Of a stretch of 64,000 nucleotides of DNA, positions 1 to 8,638 are shown piece after piece; the first letter of the stretch is position 1; every line of letters starts with the position of its first letter. The notes under the pieces were generated by a model, which saw nothing but the letters and a program-made list of their open reading frames with translations, was not told the DNA's origin and did no database searches. This DNA comes from Streptomonospora alba (GTDB taxonomy: Bacteria > Actinomycetota > Actinomycetes > Streptosporangiales > Streptosporangiaceae): NCBI RefSeq assembly GCF_000826685.1, contig NZ_JROO01000027.1, forward strand, positions 124,001 to 188,000. The letters are read 5' to 3'. A program made the position numbers and the translations under genes.

Positions 1-359
1 TTGACCAGCCAGGTGAACAGCTCCTCGTGGGTGGGGGTGAGCGCGTAGTCGGCGCCCTTGCGGTCCTTGAGCCGGAAGAGCGCGTCGCCGTACTCGGTCC
101 AGCGGCCGGTGGCCTCGTAGTACTCGCTCGGCAGCAGTGTGGGCAGCAGCATCTCCTGCGCGCCGATGCGGCCCATCTCCTCGCGGATCACCGCGGCGAC
201 GTTGTCGAGCACGAGCTTGCCCAGCGGCAGCCAGGAGTAGATGCCGGGCGCGGCACGGCGGACGTAGCCCCCGCGCGCCATCAGCCTGTGACTGGGCACC
301 TCGGCGTCCGCCGGGTCCTCGCGCAGGGTGCGCAGGAACAGGGTCGACATCCGCAGCAC
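1..359 (-). CDS. proS: Proline--tRNA ligase, N-terminal part (runs off window)
   Basis: Class II aminoacyl-tRNA synthetase that charges tRNA-Pro in the cytoplasm. Only the first 119 residues are in the window. The leftward frame reads [20 protein letters not shown], then the family pattern of a glycine-rich turn and [16 protein letters not shown] and the LTPTHEE segment of motif 2 near residue 112. This matches the start of bacterial prolyl-tRNA synthetases. The start is GTG at 359, with GAGGAG five bases upstream; an in-frame ATG lies three codons later. In many actinobacteria proS follows ispG and a GNAT gene, but here those lie about 44 kb away. Confident in the family; the C-terminal editing and anticodon domains cannot be seen. 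Confidence 0.93.
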   Translation of the reverse strand, partial: MLRMSTLFLRTLREDPADAEVPSHRLMARGGYVRRAAPGIYSWLPLGKLVLDNVAAVIREEMGRIGAQEMLLPTLLPSEYYEATGRWTEYGDALFRLKDRKGADYALTPTHEELFTWLV

Positions 360-671
360 GGGCACTCCTCAAGTCGGTCGACAAGTCCAGTCGGATCCGC
401 GAGCCGGTCCGGTCCACGGGATCCGGTCTCGGGTGATCCCTTCGAGATCCGCGGTCCGCGGAAGACGGGGCCGCCCGCCGCGGGCGATACTCAGAGGAGT
501 TCCAGGCTAGCGCGCACGGCGCGCGCCCAGGCACCCCGAACGGCAGCAGGCCCATGCGATACGGGCGGGGCGGGCATGCCGCCCGCCGAGCGCCGGCGGC
601 CCGCCCGGAGCCCGTACCGTTGGACACGGATCGGCACACGGCGAAACGGCAGGCGATCGGGCGGTATCGGC
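360..671. other. Intergenic region between divergent proS and a methyltransferase-fold gene
   Basis: About 310 bases between divergent starts, so it should hold two promoters. Short G/C-rich inverted repeats occur around 440-485, but no convincing -10/-35 pair, operator or small gene could be identified. Weak open frames here lack a ribosome binding site and normal codon use. Confidence 0.5.
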
Positions 672-1511
672 ATGGCAGCGCACGGAATCGGAAGCGGAAC
701 GCGGCAGCCCGAGGTGGAGTTGATCCGCGACGCCGACCGCGCCGAATCCTGGTTGCTGATGGTCGACGGCACCCCGCAGTCGCACGTCGACCTGTCCGAC
801 CCGACCTACCTGGACTTCGAATACGTCCAGCGGATCGGGCACACCGTCGACCTGGCCTTTCCCGCCGGCCGGCGGATCCGCGCGCTGCATCTGGGCGCGG
901 GGGCGCTGACTCTGGCCCGCTACGTCGCGGCCACCCGCCCGGGATCCCGTCAGCGGGCCGTGGACAACAACCCGCGGTTGGTCGAGCTGGTGCGCGAGTC
1001 GCTGCCGTGGGACCGCCGCACCGATCTGCGAGTGGGCACCGGCGACGCGCGAGAGTGGCTGGCCCGGCGCCAGAGTGGCAGCGCCGACCTCGTGGTCTGC
1101 GACGTGTTCGCCGGCGCGCAGACGCCTGCCGCTCTGACGTCGGTGGAGTTCTTCGCCGACGCCGACCGGGTGCTGGACGAGGGCGGGGTGTGCGCGGCCA
1201 ACGTGGGCGACGGCCGGCGGCTGCGGCACGTACGCGCCCAGGCGGCCACGCTGGCCGAGGTCTTCGCTCACACCGCGCTGATCGCGGCTCCCGGGGTACT
1301 GCGCGGGCGGCGGTTCGGCAACTTCGTACTGCTGGGGTCGCAGCGTCCGCTGCCCGCCGGGGAGCTCACGCGGCGCGCGCACCGCGATCCCGACATGGCC
1401 CGGGTGCTGGAGGGCGAGACGCTGGAACGGTTCGTCGCCGGCGCGGCCGCGGTGCGCGACGCCGCGGCGACCGATTCGCCGGCGCCGCCCGACGACGTGT
1501 TCGCGCGCTGA
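672..1511 (+). CDS. Spermidine synthase-like (Rossmann methyltransferase-fold) protein
   Basis: 279 residues. Residues about 70-180 form the nucleotide-binding fold of the polyamine aminopropyltransferase family: the LHLGAGALTLARYVA glycine loop, an acidic VDNNP strand end and the DLVVCDVFAG segment where aminopropyltransferases carry their catalytic Asp. The N-terminus (DRAESWLLMVDGTPQSHVDLSDP..L.FEYVQ) matches the gate region of spermidine synthase-like proteins. Actinobacteria carry many such proteins annotated as fused MFS/spermidine synthase or spermidine synthase; real polyamine synthesis is unproven and no speD or speB is nearby. The ATG at 672 is chosen because the frame upstream has no typical codon use. 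It probably has its own promoter, divergent from proS. Family assignment is good, function uncertain. Confidence 0.72.
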   Translation: MAAHGIGSGTRQPEVELIRDADRAESWLLMVDGTPQSHVDLSDPTYLDFEYVQRIGHTVDLAFPAGRRIRALHLGAGALTLARYVAATRPGSRQRAVDNNPRLVELVRESLPWDRRTDLRVGTGDAREWLARRQSGSADLVVCDVFAGAQTPAALTSVEFFADADRVLDEGGVCAANVGDGRRLRHVRAQAATLAEVFAHTALIAAPGVLRGRRFGNFVLLGSQRPLPAGELTRRAHRDPDMARVLEGETLERFVAGAAAVRDAAATDSPAPPDDVFAR

Positions 1512-1550
1512 GCACGCCCGCGCCGCTCGCGGGTCGCGGTCGGACCGGGC

Positions 1551-2243
1551 TCAGTCGGGCAGTTCGTGGTCCAGCAGGAACGAGAACTCCGGCGTCTGCC
1601 TGATGCCTACTCCGCCACTGGGGTCGGGCTGGGTTCCCATGCCGGTGACGCGCCCGTTGCGCCACCAGATGATCTGGTCGGTGACGGGGGCGCCGTCCTG
1701 CACCAGGCTCTGGAAGGCCTGGTAGAGGAACGGGATGAGCGACAGGGACCGCTTGCTGCGCAGCACCGCGTACAGCATCGTGTTGGCCGAGGGCAGCATG
1801 ACCACCGCGCCGTACGGCAGGGGCTCCTGGGCCACCTCGACCAGCCGCATCACGTGTGCCGATCCCGGCCATCCGATCCCGTGCACGACGTGGACCGGGG
1901 TGTCGGCGTCGGTGCGGAGGCTCTGCAGGTCGAGAGGCTCGTGGGCGAGGTTGTGCATCGCCGCGAACCACAGGTCCTGCTTGCTGACGCCCCACGCGCG
2001 GGCGTGCCGGAGGTCCAGCACCGCCGCCTCGTAGGTCTGCGGGTTGGTCCGGCAGCACAGCAGCGCGGTCAGGCGCGGATTGACGGAGTAGGCGAGCTTG
2101 TCGGTGCCCAGCTCGGAAGGGTCGCCGGTGAGGATGATGCGCAGGTAGGGCAGGGCGGCGGCGTAGGGCTCGGCGAGCAGGCGGCTGTGCGCGTCCCAGG
2201 CGGGCAGGGACCGGCCGTGCGGCGGGGGGTCGGGGACGTTCAT
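1551..2243 (-). CDS. Conserved protein resembling DUF1444 (YtpQ-like)
   Basis: 230 residues with no signal peptide or membrane segment. The order of elements resembles the DUF1444/YtpQ family: a central LGVSKQDLWFAAMHNLA-like helix (read here as WGVSKQDLWFAAMHNLAHEP), a DTPVHVVHGIGWPGSAHVMRL segment, then YGAVVMLPSANTMLYAV, which is the family's late PS.D.L-type strand. No catalytic residues are known for that family, so no function is proposed. It converges with the spermidine-synthase-like gene, with about 40 bases between the stops. The ATG at 2243 precedes a proline-rich start. Resemblance was judged by eye; it could be an actinobacterial family with no named domain. Confidence 0.6.
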   Translation of the reverse strand: MNVPDPPPHGRSLPAWDAHSRLLAEPYAAALPYLRIILTGDPSELGTDKLAYSVNPRLTALLCCRTNPQTYEAAVLDLRHARAWGVSKQDLWFAAMHNLAHEPLDLQSLRTDADTPVHVVHGIGWPGSAHVMRLVEVAQEPLPYGAVVMLPSANTMLYAVLRSKRSLSLIPFLYQAFQSLVQDGAPVTDQIIWWRNGRVTGMGTQPDPSGGVGIRQTPEFSFLLDHELPD

Positions 2244-2650
2244 CGCGGCGGGGCTCGCTCCTGAGCTGACTGCGGTCGGCGGGGGTGGCGCTCGGCCCGG
2301 ACCGGGCGCCGGCGGGATCGCGGCCGGACGGGGACCGGTCAGTGGGCCGGAGACGTCGCTTCCCGGAAGTATCCCACCCGCGCACCACCCTCACCGCACC
2401 GTGCGGGCAGGTGACCCGGTCATCCCATGACTGAACAGGGTGCGCTACCCTCGCAGGCATGCGCTACAGGACACGAGGATTCGCCACTCCCCCTCCAGTG
2501 GTCTGAGGGGCGTTCGCCGCACCCGCGTCCGGGCTCCGAGGCGCCGCCCGCGGAGACGGCGGGTGCCGCGCGACGCGACGTCCGACGTGCTGCGACGCCC
2601 CTGCGCCGACGATTCCTCGACCATCGCCGTCGCCCCCGGAGTGGCCCACC
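2244..2650. other. Intergenic region, divergent promoters expected
   Basis: About 400 bases between the divergent starts of the DUF1444-like gene and the DMT transporter. TACCCT near 2447 could be a rightward -10 element, but no matching -35 is visible. Long frames crossing the region have poor codon use and no ribosome site. No gene or operator is called. Confidence 0.4.
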
Positions 2651-3670
2651 GTGTCCGAACCGCCTGTCACCGCCTCCTCCGCGACCGGAGCCCCCTCCGC
2701 CGCCGCACCGCCTCCCCGCTCCGACCGTCCCGACACGGCGGCCGGTCCCGATACCGCCCAGCGCGGATTCGTCCTGCTGGTGGCCGCCGGGCTGCTGTGG
2801 GGCACCAGCGGGATCGCCGGGCACGGCCTGCAGGCTGCGGGTGTCACAGTCGTGGCCGTCGCCTGCTATCGCCTGCTCTTCGCGGGCGTGGTGGTCAGCG
2901 GCTACCTGGCGCTGTCGGGCCGCCTGCTCCGCGTGCCGCGCACGCGCCGGGTAGTCATCCGCCTCCTGGTCAACGGCCTGCTGCACGCGGCCTTCCAATG
3001 CTTCTACTTCGCCTCGCTGACACTGGTGCCCGTCGGCCTGGCGACCCTGGTCAAGATCGGCAGCGTGCCGGTTTTCGTCGCCGCGGGGATCTGCCTGCTG
3101 GCGCGCCGCGCGCCCACGGCGCGCCTGGCGGTCTCCGTCCTGCTCGCGGTGACCGGCATGGCGCTGCTGGTCGGGTTCCCCGCGACCGACGCGAGCCCCG
3201 CCGAGTTGGCGCTGGGCATGACCTGCGCACTCGCGGCCGGGCTGACGTTCTCGGTGATGACCCTGGTCAACCGCTCTGCGGTGGTGGGCCTGGATCCGCT
3301 GGTCAACGCGGGGCTGGGGCTGCTCATCGGCGGTGTGCTGCTGATGCCGGCGGGCCTGATCGCCGGCATGGCGGTCCCGCCGGCACCCGCGCCGCTGGCC
3401 CTGCTGGTCTACCTGGGCCTCGTGCCCACGGTGCTGGCCTATCTCGCCTACTTCGGCGGGGTCAGCCGGGCCTCCGACGCCGGGGCCGCCGTGGGCACGA
3501 TCGCCGAGCCGCTGACCGCGGCGCTGCTGTCCATGGCGCTGCTCGGCGAGGAGATGACCGCGATCGGCGCGGCCGGCGCCGTCCTGCTGGCCGCGGCGAT
3601 GGGGACCGACTACGCCGCCGGAGTGCTCAGCCGCCGCAGGCTCCGCCGCGCGCGGACCGGGACGGGCTGA
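2651..3670 (+). CDS. EamA/DMT-family transporter
   Basis: Membrane protein of 339 residues, predicted to export a metabolite such as an amino acid across the cytoplasmic membrane. After about 35 hydrophilic residues rich in Ser, Pro and Ala, roughly ten hydrophobic helices follow in two EamA repeats. The first opens with FVLLVAAGLLWGTSGIAGHGL, containing the family's WGT.G motif. The second contains LALGMTCALAAGLTFSVMTL, and YLAYFGGVSRASDAGAAVGTIAEPLTAALL is the typical EPL/P segment of the last helices. The start is GTG, with GGAG about eight bases upstream. Substrate cannot be read from sequence. It lies upstream of a two-component system, separated by about 115 bases, so co-transcription is possible but not shown. 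Confidence 0.85.
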   Translation: MSEPPVTASSATGAPSAAAPPPRSDRPDTAAGPDTAQRGFVLLVAAGLLWGTSGIAGHGLQAAGVTVVAVACYRLLFAGVVVSGYLALSGRLLRVPRTRRVVIRLLVNGLLHAAFQCFYFASLTLVPVGLATLVKIGSVPVFVAAGICLLARRAPTARLAVSVLLAVTGMALLVGFPATDASPAELALGMTCALAAGLTFSVMTLVNRSAVVGLDPLVNAGLGLLIGGVLLMPAGLIAGMAVPPAPAPLALLVYLGLVPTVLAYLAYFGGVSRASDAGAAVGTIAEPLTAALLSMALLGEEMTAIGAAGAVLLAAAMGTDYAAGVLSRRRLRRARTGTG

Positions 3671-3785
3671 GGCCGACCGCCCTGGCCGCACCGCCGCCGC
3701 GTACTCCTCGGGGCGTAGGCGCGCCCCCGGCAGAACCTTCCAGCGGAGGACGGGCGGCAGGGGGTCCGGCGCGTAGCGTCGAAGG

Positions 3786-5084
3786 ATGCTGTCCCGGATC
3801 AAGCCCCGGCGCGGGGACGCGTGGATCACGGCCGCTGCGGCGGCGGTGATCCTCTCCTGGGCCATAGCGGTCCAACTGCTGCCCGACCCTCCCCCGGCTT
3901 CACGGCCGCTGGTGCCGTGGGGGCTGGTGTGCACCGGCGCGGCGGTGCTCCCGCTGGCCTGGCGCAGCCGGATTCCCGTGACTGTCGCGGTCGCGTCCGT
4001 CGCGGCGTCCACCGTCTACTACCCCCTGGGGTTTCCCGACGGCGGCACGGGCCTGGCCGGGATGGTCGCGCTGTTCGGACTGGCCGCCGACGGTTACCGG
4101 TGGCAGGCGTGGAGCCTGGGACTGGCGCAGTTCCTGGTGATCCACCTCTGGGAGGCGCTGGTTTTCGGGACTCCGCGCCTGGACTCGACCGTGGCGGTAC
4201 TGGAGATGGTGCTGGTCGTGCTCATCGCCGGCGAAGTGGCTCGGCGGCGGCGCGAGTACCGCAAGCTGGCGAGCGAGCGCGCCGACGAGGCCCTGCGCAC
4301 CCGCGAGGAGGCGATCCAGCGCCGGGCCTCGGAGGAGCGGGTGCGGCTGGCCCGCGATGTGCACGACGCCGTCGCGCACAACATCTCGCTCATCAACGTG
4401 CAGGCGGGCACCGCGCTCTACCTGATCGAGTCCGAGCCGGAGCGGGCCGCCGACGCGCTGGCGACGATCAAGCGGACCAGCAAGGACACGCTGCAGGAGC
4501 TGCGGGCGACGCTCAACGTGCTGCGCTCGGTGGACGAGCAGGCGCCGCGCTCGCCGACCCCGGGTCTTGAGGGGATCGAGGAGCTCGCCGAGGGCGCCCG
4601 ACGCGCCGGACTGGACGTGCGGGTCGTGCGCGACGGCGGGCCCCCTCCGACCGCGACCAACGTGCAGGCCGCCGCCTATCGCATCGTGCAGGAGGCGCTG
4701 ACCAACGTGGTGCGCCATTCCGGCGCCACCACGGTCACCGTCGAGATCGAGTGCGCACAGGGCGGTGTCGGACTGCTGGTGCGCGACGACGGCGCGGCGA
4801 CGCCGTTCGGCTTCGCGCCCGGCAACGGCATCACCGGGATGCGCGAGCGGGTCGCCGCACTGGGCGGGGAGGTTGCGATGGGACCCGCCCGCGGCGGAGG
4901 ATTCGCCGTACGGGCCCGGCTGCCCGGCACCGGCCACGGTGTCGGCCCGGCCGACGGCGACGGCGGGGCGGCCTCCGCAGGCGGCATCGGCGACACGGTG
5001 CACCGCTCCGAAGGCGGCGGCGAGCACGGCGAAGCGCGCGGCGGTGCGCGGCCGCCTCAGGGGGAAGAGGAGCGGCGCGGGTGA
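3786..5084 (+). CDS. Sensor histidine kinase, NarL/DesK type (HisKA_3)
   Basis: 432 residues. The N-terminal 155 residues contain about four or five membrane helices with short loops, so it senses in or at the membrane. A linker helix leads to the HisKA_3 dimerisation domain, where ERVRLARDVHDAVAHN places the phospho-accepting His at residue 193. The ATPase domain follows, with the N box in AAAYRIVQEALTNVVRHSGA and the G box GNGITGMRERVAALGG. A glycine- and glutamate-rich tail of about 60 residues ends the protein. Its stop overlaps the regulator's GTG start (GTGA), so the two are translationally coupled. The signal is unknown. Cytochrome bd genes follow the pair 0.9 kb downstream, which makes a respiratory or redox role possible but not demonstrated. 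Confidence 0.9.
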   Translation: MLSRIKPRRGDAWITAAAAAVILSWAIAVQLLPDPPPASRPLVPWGLVCTGAAVLPLAWRSRIPVTVAVASVAASTVYYPLGFPDGGTGLAGMVALFGLAADGYRWQAWSLGLAQFLVIHLWEALVFGTPRLDSTVAVLEMVLVVLIAGEVARRRREYRKLASERADEALRTREEAIQRRASEERVRLARDVHDAVAHNISLINVQAGTALYLIESEPERAADALATIKRTSKDTLQELRATLNVLRSVDEQAPRSPTPGLEGIEELAEGARRAGLDVRVVRDGGPPPTATNVQAAAYRIVQEALTNVVRHSGATTVTVEIECAQGGVGLLVRDDGAATPFGFAPGNGITGMRERVAALGGEVAMGPARGGGFAVRARLPGTGHGVGPADGDGGAASAGGIGDTVHRSEGGGEHGEARGGARPPQGEEERRG

Positions 5085-5746
5085 TCAGGGTCCTTCTTGC
5101 CGACGACCAAGCGCTTGTGCGCGCCGGATTCCGCGCGCTGCTGGACAGCGCCGAGGACGTATCGGTGGTGGCCGAGGCGGCCGACGGCCAGGAAGCGGTG
5201 CGGATGACCGCGGCCGAGCTGCCCGACGTGGTCCTCATGGACATCCGGATGCCGATCCTCGACGGGCTGGCCGCCACCCGGCGGATACTCGCCGACCCCG
5301 CGCTGGAACCGGTACGCATCGTCATACTGACGACCTTCGACCTGGACGAGTACATCTTCGAGGCGCTGCGCACGGGCGCCAGCGGATTCCTGGTCAAAGA
5401 CACCGAACCCGAGGAGCTGCTGCAGGGCGTGCGGGTGGTGACGCGCGGCGACGCGCTGCTGTCCCCGGCGGTCACGCGGCGGCTGATCGCCGACTACGCC
5501 GGCCGCCCCAAACGCCCCCGCCCCTCGGCGCGGCTGGCGGAGCTGACCGACCGCGAGCGCGAGGTCCTGGCGCTGGTGGCCGGCGGACTGACCAACGAGG
5601 AGATCGCCGAACGCCTCGTCGTCAGTCCGGCGACCGCCAAGACCCATGTCAGCAGGACCATGGTGAAGCTGCGGGTGCGCGACCGCGCTCAGTTGGTGGT
5701 CTTCGCCTACGAGAGCTCGCTCGTGGCCCCCGGTTGGCTGGAATAG
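5081..5746 (+). CDS. NarL/FixJ-family response regulator
   Basis: 221 residues. The receiver domain (1-120) has the acidic pair D8-D9, the phospho-acceptor D54 in VVLMDIRMP and the conserved Lys in SGFLVKDTEP. A LuxR-type helix-turn-helix occupies the C-terminus: LTDREREVLALVAGGLTNEEIAERL, followed by the recognition helix in VSPATAKTHVSRTMVKL. It partners the overlapping histidine kinase gene, and its GTG start shares four bases with the kinase stop. Phosphorylation should favour dimeric DNA binding. Targets are unknown; the adjacent cydAB genes are candidates by position only. A long perfect hairpin just after the stop likely ends transcription. Confidence 0.92.
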   Translation: MIRVLLADDQALVRAGFRALLDSAEDVSVVAEAADGQEAVRMTAAELPDVVLMDIRMPILDGLAATRRILADPALEPVRIVILTTFDLDEYIFEALRTGASGFLVKDTEPEELLQGVRVVTRGDALLSPAVTRRLIADYAGRPKRPRPSARLAELTDREREVLALVAGGLTNEEIAERLVVSPATAKTHVSRTMVKLRVRDRAQLVVFAYESSLVAPGWLE

Positions 5747-5752
5747 GCGCAT

Positions 5753-5784
5753 CGCGGCCGAGTCGGCCGGCCGACTCGGCCGCG
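5753..5784 (+). terminator. 32-base perfect palindrome after the two-component genes
   Basis: Sixteen-base arms pair perfectly about a centre between 5768 and 5769, starting seven bases after the regulator stop. There is no T tract, as is usual in high-GC actinobacterial terminators. The perfect symmetry means it could also be a dimeric protein site. Confidence 0.65.
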
Positions 5785-5978
5785 GCCGCTCCTGCGCCGA
5801 GCCTCGGAAACCCCGAGGCGGTCTGCGGGGCCCCTTACGCCGGAGGCGGTATCCGGGCGGCGCCGTGGGCGCCCGGCGGCGTAGGCGCAGAGCCGCCCGC
5901 CGGGCGACGCCCCGCGAGGCACCGCCCGGCCATGCTCGGTAGCGCTCATCCTCCGCCGACTCGTGAGGCGCCACCGAC

Positions 5979-7244
5979 ATGTTCGACCTGTTCCAGGATC
6001 CGCTGCTGCTGGCGCGCGTCCAGTTCGCGCTGACCGCGAGCGTCCACTACATCTTCGTGGCCCTGACCTTGGGCCTGGCCCCGTTCATCCTGTTCGGCCA
6101 GCTCGGCGCCACCCTGCGCCGTGACGAGGCGCGGATGCGGGCGGTGCGCTTCTGGGGCGGCCTCTACGTCGTCAACTACGCCATGGGCGTGCTCTCCGGC
6201 CTGGTCATGGAGCTGCAACTGGCGCTGAACTGGAGCGGGCTGGGCGACATGTTCGGCTACGCCTTCGGCGCACCGCTGGCCGTGGAGACGATGGGCGCGT
6301 TCTTCGTCGAGTCCACCTTCCTGGGACTGTGGATCTTCGGCTGGGACCGGATGAGCCGGTGGGCGCACCTGATGTGCTTCGCGGTCGTGACCGGGACCGC
6401 CTACCTGTCGGCCTACTGGGTGCTGGTAGCCAACGGCTTCCTGCGCTACCCGGTGGGCGGCCTGCGGATCGAGGACGGCACGGCGCGGGTGAGCGATCCG
6501 GCGGCTCTGATGGCCAACCCGTCGACCCTGATGGCGTTCGGGCACATCTGCCTCAGCGCGCTGGTTCTGGGGTCGGCGGTGGTCATCGCGGTCAGCGCCT
6601 ACCACCTGGCCCGCCGCAACGACCCCGACCGGATGTTCGGGCGCGGCATCCGCTGGGGCACGGCCGTGTTCGCTCTGGCGCTCTACCCCACTGCCCATGT
6701 CGGCGTCATGCAGTTCGCGCTCTACGATCGGGTCCCGCCCGGCAGCGGACTGACCTACGGCCCCGAGGAGATCGCCGCGATCGAGGCCGAGGGCAGCGCG
6801 CCGGGATTCTTCGACGCGTTCGGCGACGGGTTGATGATGGGCTCCTGGGCGCTGATGTCGGTGATCACGCTGGTGCTGCTGGCCGTGTGGCTGCTGCGCC
6901 GCCTGGACCGCTGGCGGGGCGTGCTGTGGCCGCTGGTGCTGCTGCCGTTCCTGCCGTACGGGGCGAGCGTCGGCGGGTGGGTGCTGCGCGAGACCCAGCG
7001 CCAGCCCTGGGCGGTGGAGGACCTGCTGACCACTGCCGATGCGATGACCGACATGACGCCGTCGATGGCCGCGGTCTCGTTCTCGCTGTTCACGCTCGCC
7101 TTCGCGGCGCTGGCCACCGTGACCTATGTGCTGCTGGTGCGCTACGCCCGGCTCGGCCCCGAGCTCGGCCCGCTCGCGCCCCTGCGCACGAAGGGGCCGG
7201 CCGAGGGCGACGACGCCGAACTCCCGACCGTCCACACCTTCTAG
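5979..7244 (+). CDS. cydA: Cytochrome bd ubiquinol oxidase subunit I (short Q-loop type)
   Basis: 421 residues, nine or so membrane helices; the heme-carrying subunit of the quinol oxidase that reduces oxygen to water at high affinity. FALTASVHYIFVALTLGLAP places the heme b595-type His ligand at residue 23. MAFGHICLSALVLGSA carries the next conserved His, and GGWVLRETQRQPW is the quinol-site signature (GRQPW in most homologues, here QRQPW). At 421 residues it lacks the long Q-loop insert of E. coli CydA and belongs to the short-loop group common in actinobacteria. cydB follows 46 bases downstream. The cydDC exporter genes needed for bd assembly are not in this window. Confidence 0.93.
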   Translation: MFDLFQDPLLLARVQFALTASVHYIFVALTLGLAPFILFGQLGATLRRDEARMRAVRFWGGLYVVNYAMGVLSGLVMELQLALNWSGLGDMFGYAFGAPLAVETMGAFFVESTFLGLWIFGWDRMSRWAHLMCFAVVTGTAYLSAYWVLVANGFLRYPVGGLRIEDGTARVSDPAALMANPSTLMAFGHICLSALVLGSAVVIAVSAYHLARRNDPDRMFGRGIRWGTAVFALALYPTAHVGVMQFALYDRVPPGSGLTYGPEEIAAIEAEGSAPGFFDAFGDGLMMGSWALMSVITLVLLAVWLLRRLDRWRGVLWPLVLLPFLPYGASVGGWVLRETQRQPWAVEDLLTTADAMTDMTPSMAAVSFSLFTLAFAALATVTYVLLVRYARLGPELGPLAPLRTKGPAEGDDAELPTVHTF

Positions 7245-7290
7245 CCCGGACCGCGCCTCCCCCGTACCGCCCTTTCCGAAGGAGCATGCC

Positions 7291-8409
7291 GTGGAAATCC
7301 TTGCCGTCGTCCTCCTCGCCGGTCTCGTGTCGGGCTATCTCGTCCTCGCCGGATGCGACATCGGGCTGGGCATGCTGATGCCCTACGTGGCCCGCACCGG
7401 CGCCGAGCGCAGGCGCGCGGTCTCGGCCATGGCCCCCTACTTCCTGGGCAGCGAAGTGTGGCTGCTCGGCACGGTGGGCGTGGCCATGGGACTGTTCCCC
7501 GTGTTGAAAGCCGAGGTGATCACGGGCCGGTGGCCGGTCTTCGTGGCGCTGCTGGCCGGGTGGCTGTTCCGCGACGCGGGGCTGTGGATGCGCGGCCGCA
7601 TGCGCACGGGCGCCGGGCGGGCGGTCTGCGACGTGTGGATCGTCGGCGGGAGCTGGACGCTGGCGCTGAGCCTGGGCCTGGTCGTCGGCGGGCTGCTGGG
7701 GGGCGGAAGCCTCCTGAGCCCGTTCGCGATCGCGTGCGCGCTGACGGCCGTCGCGCTGTTCGCGCTGCGCGGCGCGGCGTTCGGCGCTGAGAGGCTGGTT
7801 CCGGCGGCCGCGGCGGAGCCGATGCACCGGCAGAGCCCCTCGCCGGCGCCCGACGGTGTGGCCGCGGGAGGGGGCGGCGCCGTGCCCGGCCGCCTCCCGG
7901 GCGGCGGGGCGAGCGGGTCCGGCGCCGGCGGCGCACGGACCGCGTCGGGGGTTCCGGCAGCTGTTATCGGGCACACGGCGGCCCCCGGTTCCATGCCGAC
8001 CGAATCCGCTGTGTCCGCCGACACCGCCGCCCGGGCGACGCGCCCGCTCGCGCGCGCGGCGCTGGCCGCGGCCCTCCTCGCAGCGGCGGCGTCGCCGCTT
8101 CCCGGCGGTGTGGCGGCCGAGCGTCCGCTGGCGGCCGCCGCGACGGCACTCGTGGTGCTGGGTGCACTCGCCGCGACGTCGGGACTGACGGGACCGCGGC
8201 TGTCACGGCACACCTCGGCCGCGGCTCTGGCGTCGGTTCCGCTGCTGATCGCTGCTGCGGTGAACCTGCCCGTGGCCCCGGTTCCGGACGGCATCGCCGT
8301 GCTGTTCTACTCGGCCGTCGCCCCCCTCGTCCCGTTCATGGTGCTGGGCCAGATCTGGCTGTACCGGATGGTGCGGCGGCCGGCGCCGGCGTCGGGGTTC
8401 TTCGGCTGA
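7291..8409 (+). CDS. cydB: Cytochrome bd oxidase subunit II, divergent, with low-complexity insert
   Basis: 372 residues. The N-terminal half is recognisable as CydB: LAGCDIGLGMLMPYVAR corresponds to the family's LDGFDLGVGM...R, and FLGSEVWLL to the GNEVWLL segment. Residues about 175-250 form a Pro/Gly/Ala/Ser-rich stretch unlike a membrane domain, after which hydrophobic helices resume to the C-terminus. The insert replaces the middle of the normal fold, so this subunit is divergent. The GTG at 7291 is chosen because GGAG lies close upstream and the LAGCDIG motif then sits at the usual distance from the N-terminus. It is probably co-transcribed with cydA. The assignment rests on the N-terminal half and on gene order. 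Confidence 0.85.
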   Translation: MEILAVVLLAGLVSGYLVLAGCDIGLGMLMPYVARTGAERRRAVSAMAPYFLGSEVWLLGTVGVAMGLFPVLKAEVITGRWPVFVALLAGWLFRDAGLWMRGRMRTGAGRAVCDVWIVGGSWTLALSLGLVVGGLLGGGSLLSPFAIACALTAVALFALRGAAFGAERLVPAAAAEPMHRQSPSPAPDGVAAGGGGAVPGRLPGGGASGSGAGGARTASGVPAAVIGHTAAPGSMPTESAVSADTAARATRPLARAALAAALLAAAASPLPGGVAAERPLAAAATALVVLGALAATSGLTGPRLSRHTSAAALASVPLLIAAAVNLPVAPVPDGIAVLFYSAVAPLVPFMVLGQIWLYRMVRRPAPASGFFG

Positions 8410-8460
8410 TCCCGCCGATCGGCGCATGGGCGCGCCCGGCCGGGCGGGAGCGGGAGCGGA

Positions 8461-8492
8461 GCCGGGCGGCCGTCTACCGGCGGCCGCCCGGC
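8461..8492. terminator. Hairpin after cydB
   Basis: Twelve-base arms GCCGGGCGGCCG and CGGCCGCCCGGC enclose an eight-base loop, about 50 bases after the cydB stop. It also lies at the end of the possible leftward zinc-ribbon gene, so it could act in both directions. Confidence 0.6.
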
Positions 8493-8638
8493 GTGCTTCT
8501 CGGGGCGGCACCGCAGCGGGGGCAACACTCATCGAACCCCGCGGACGGGTTGGCGACCACGCACAGCGGGCATCTGTGTCGACGCAGTGCGACGCCTGCC
8601 CCGGCGGGCGTCCGCCACCCCCTTCGAGGAGGCACCAT
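8474..8638 (-). CDS. Possible small zinc-ribbon protein
   Basis: Leftward frame of up to 54 residues. Its last half reads CPLCVVANPSAGFDECCPRC, two CxxC knuckles separated by about a dozen residues, which is the layout of a small zinc ribbon. Third positions in this part are nearly all G or C, as expected for coding sequence here. The start is unclear: ATG at 8638 overlaps the start of the opposite metallothionein-like gene and has only a weak ribosome site, and a shorter non-ATG start is possible. The stop lies in the loop of the cydB terminator hairpin. It may be a real small gene or a chance antisense frame. Confidence 0.4.
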   Translation of the reverse strand: MVPPRRGWRTPAGAGVALRRHRCPLCVVANPSAGFDECCPRCGAAPRSTPGGRR

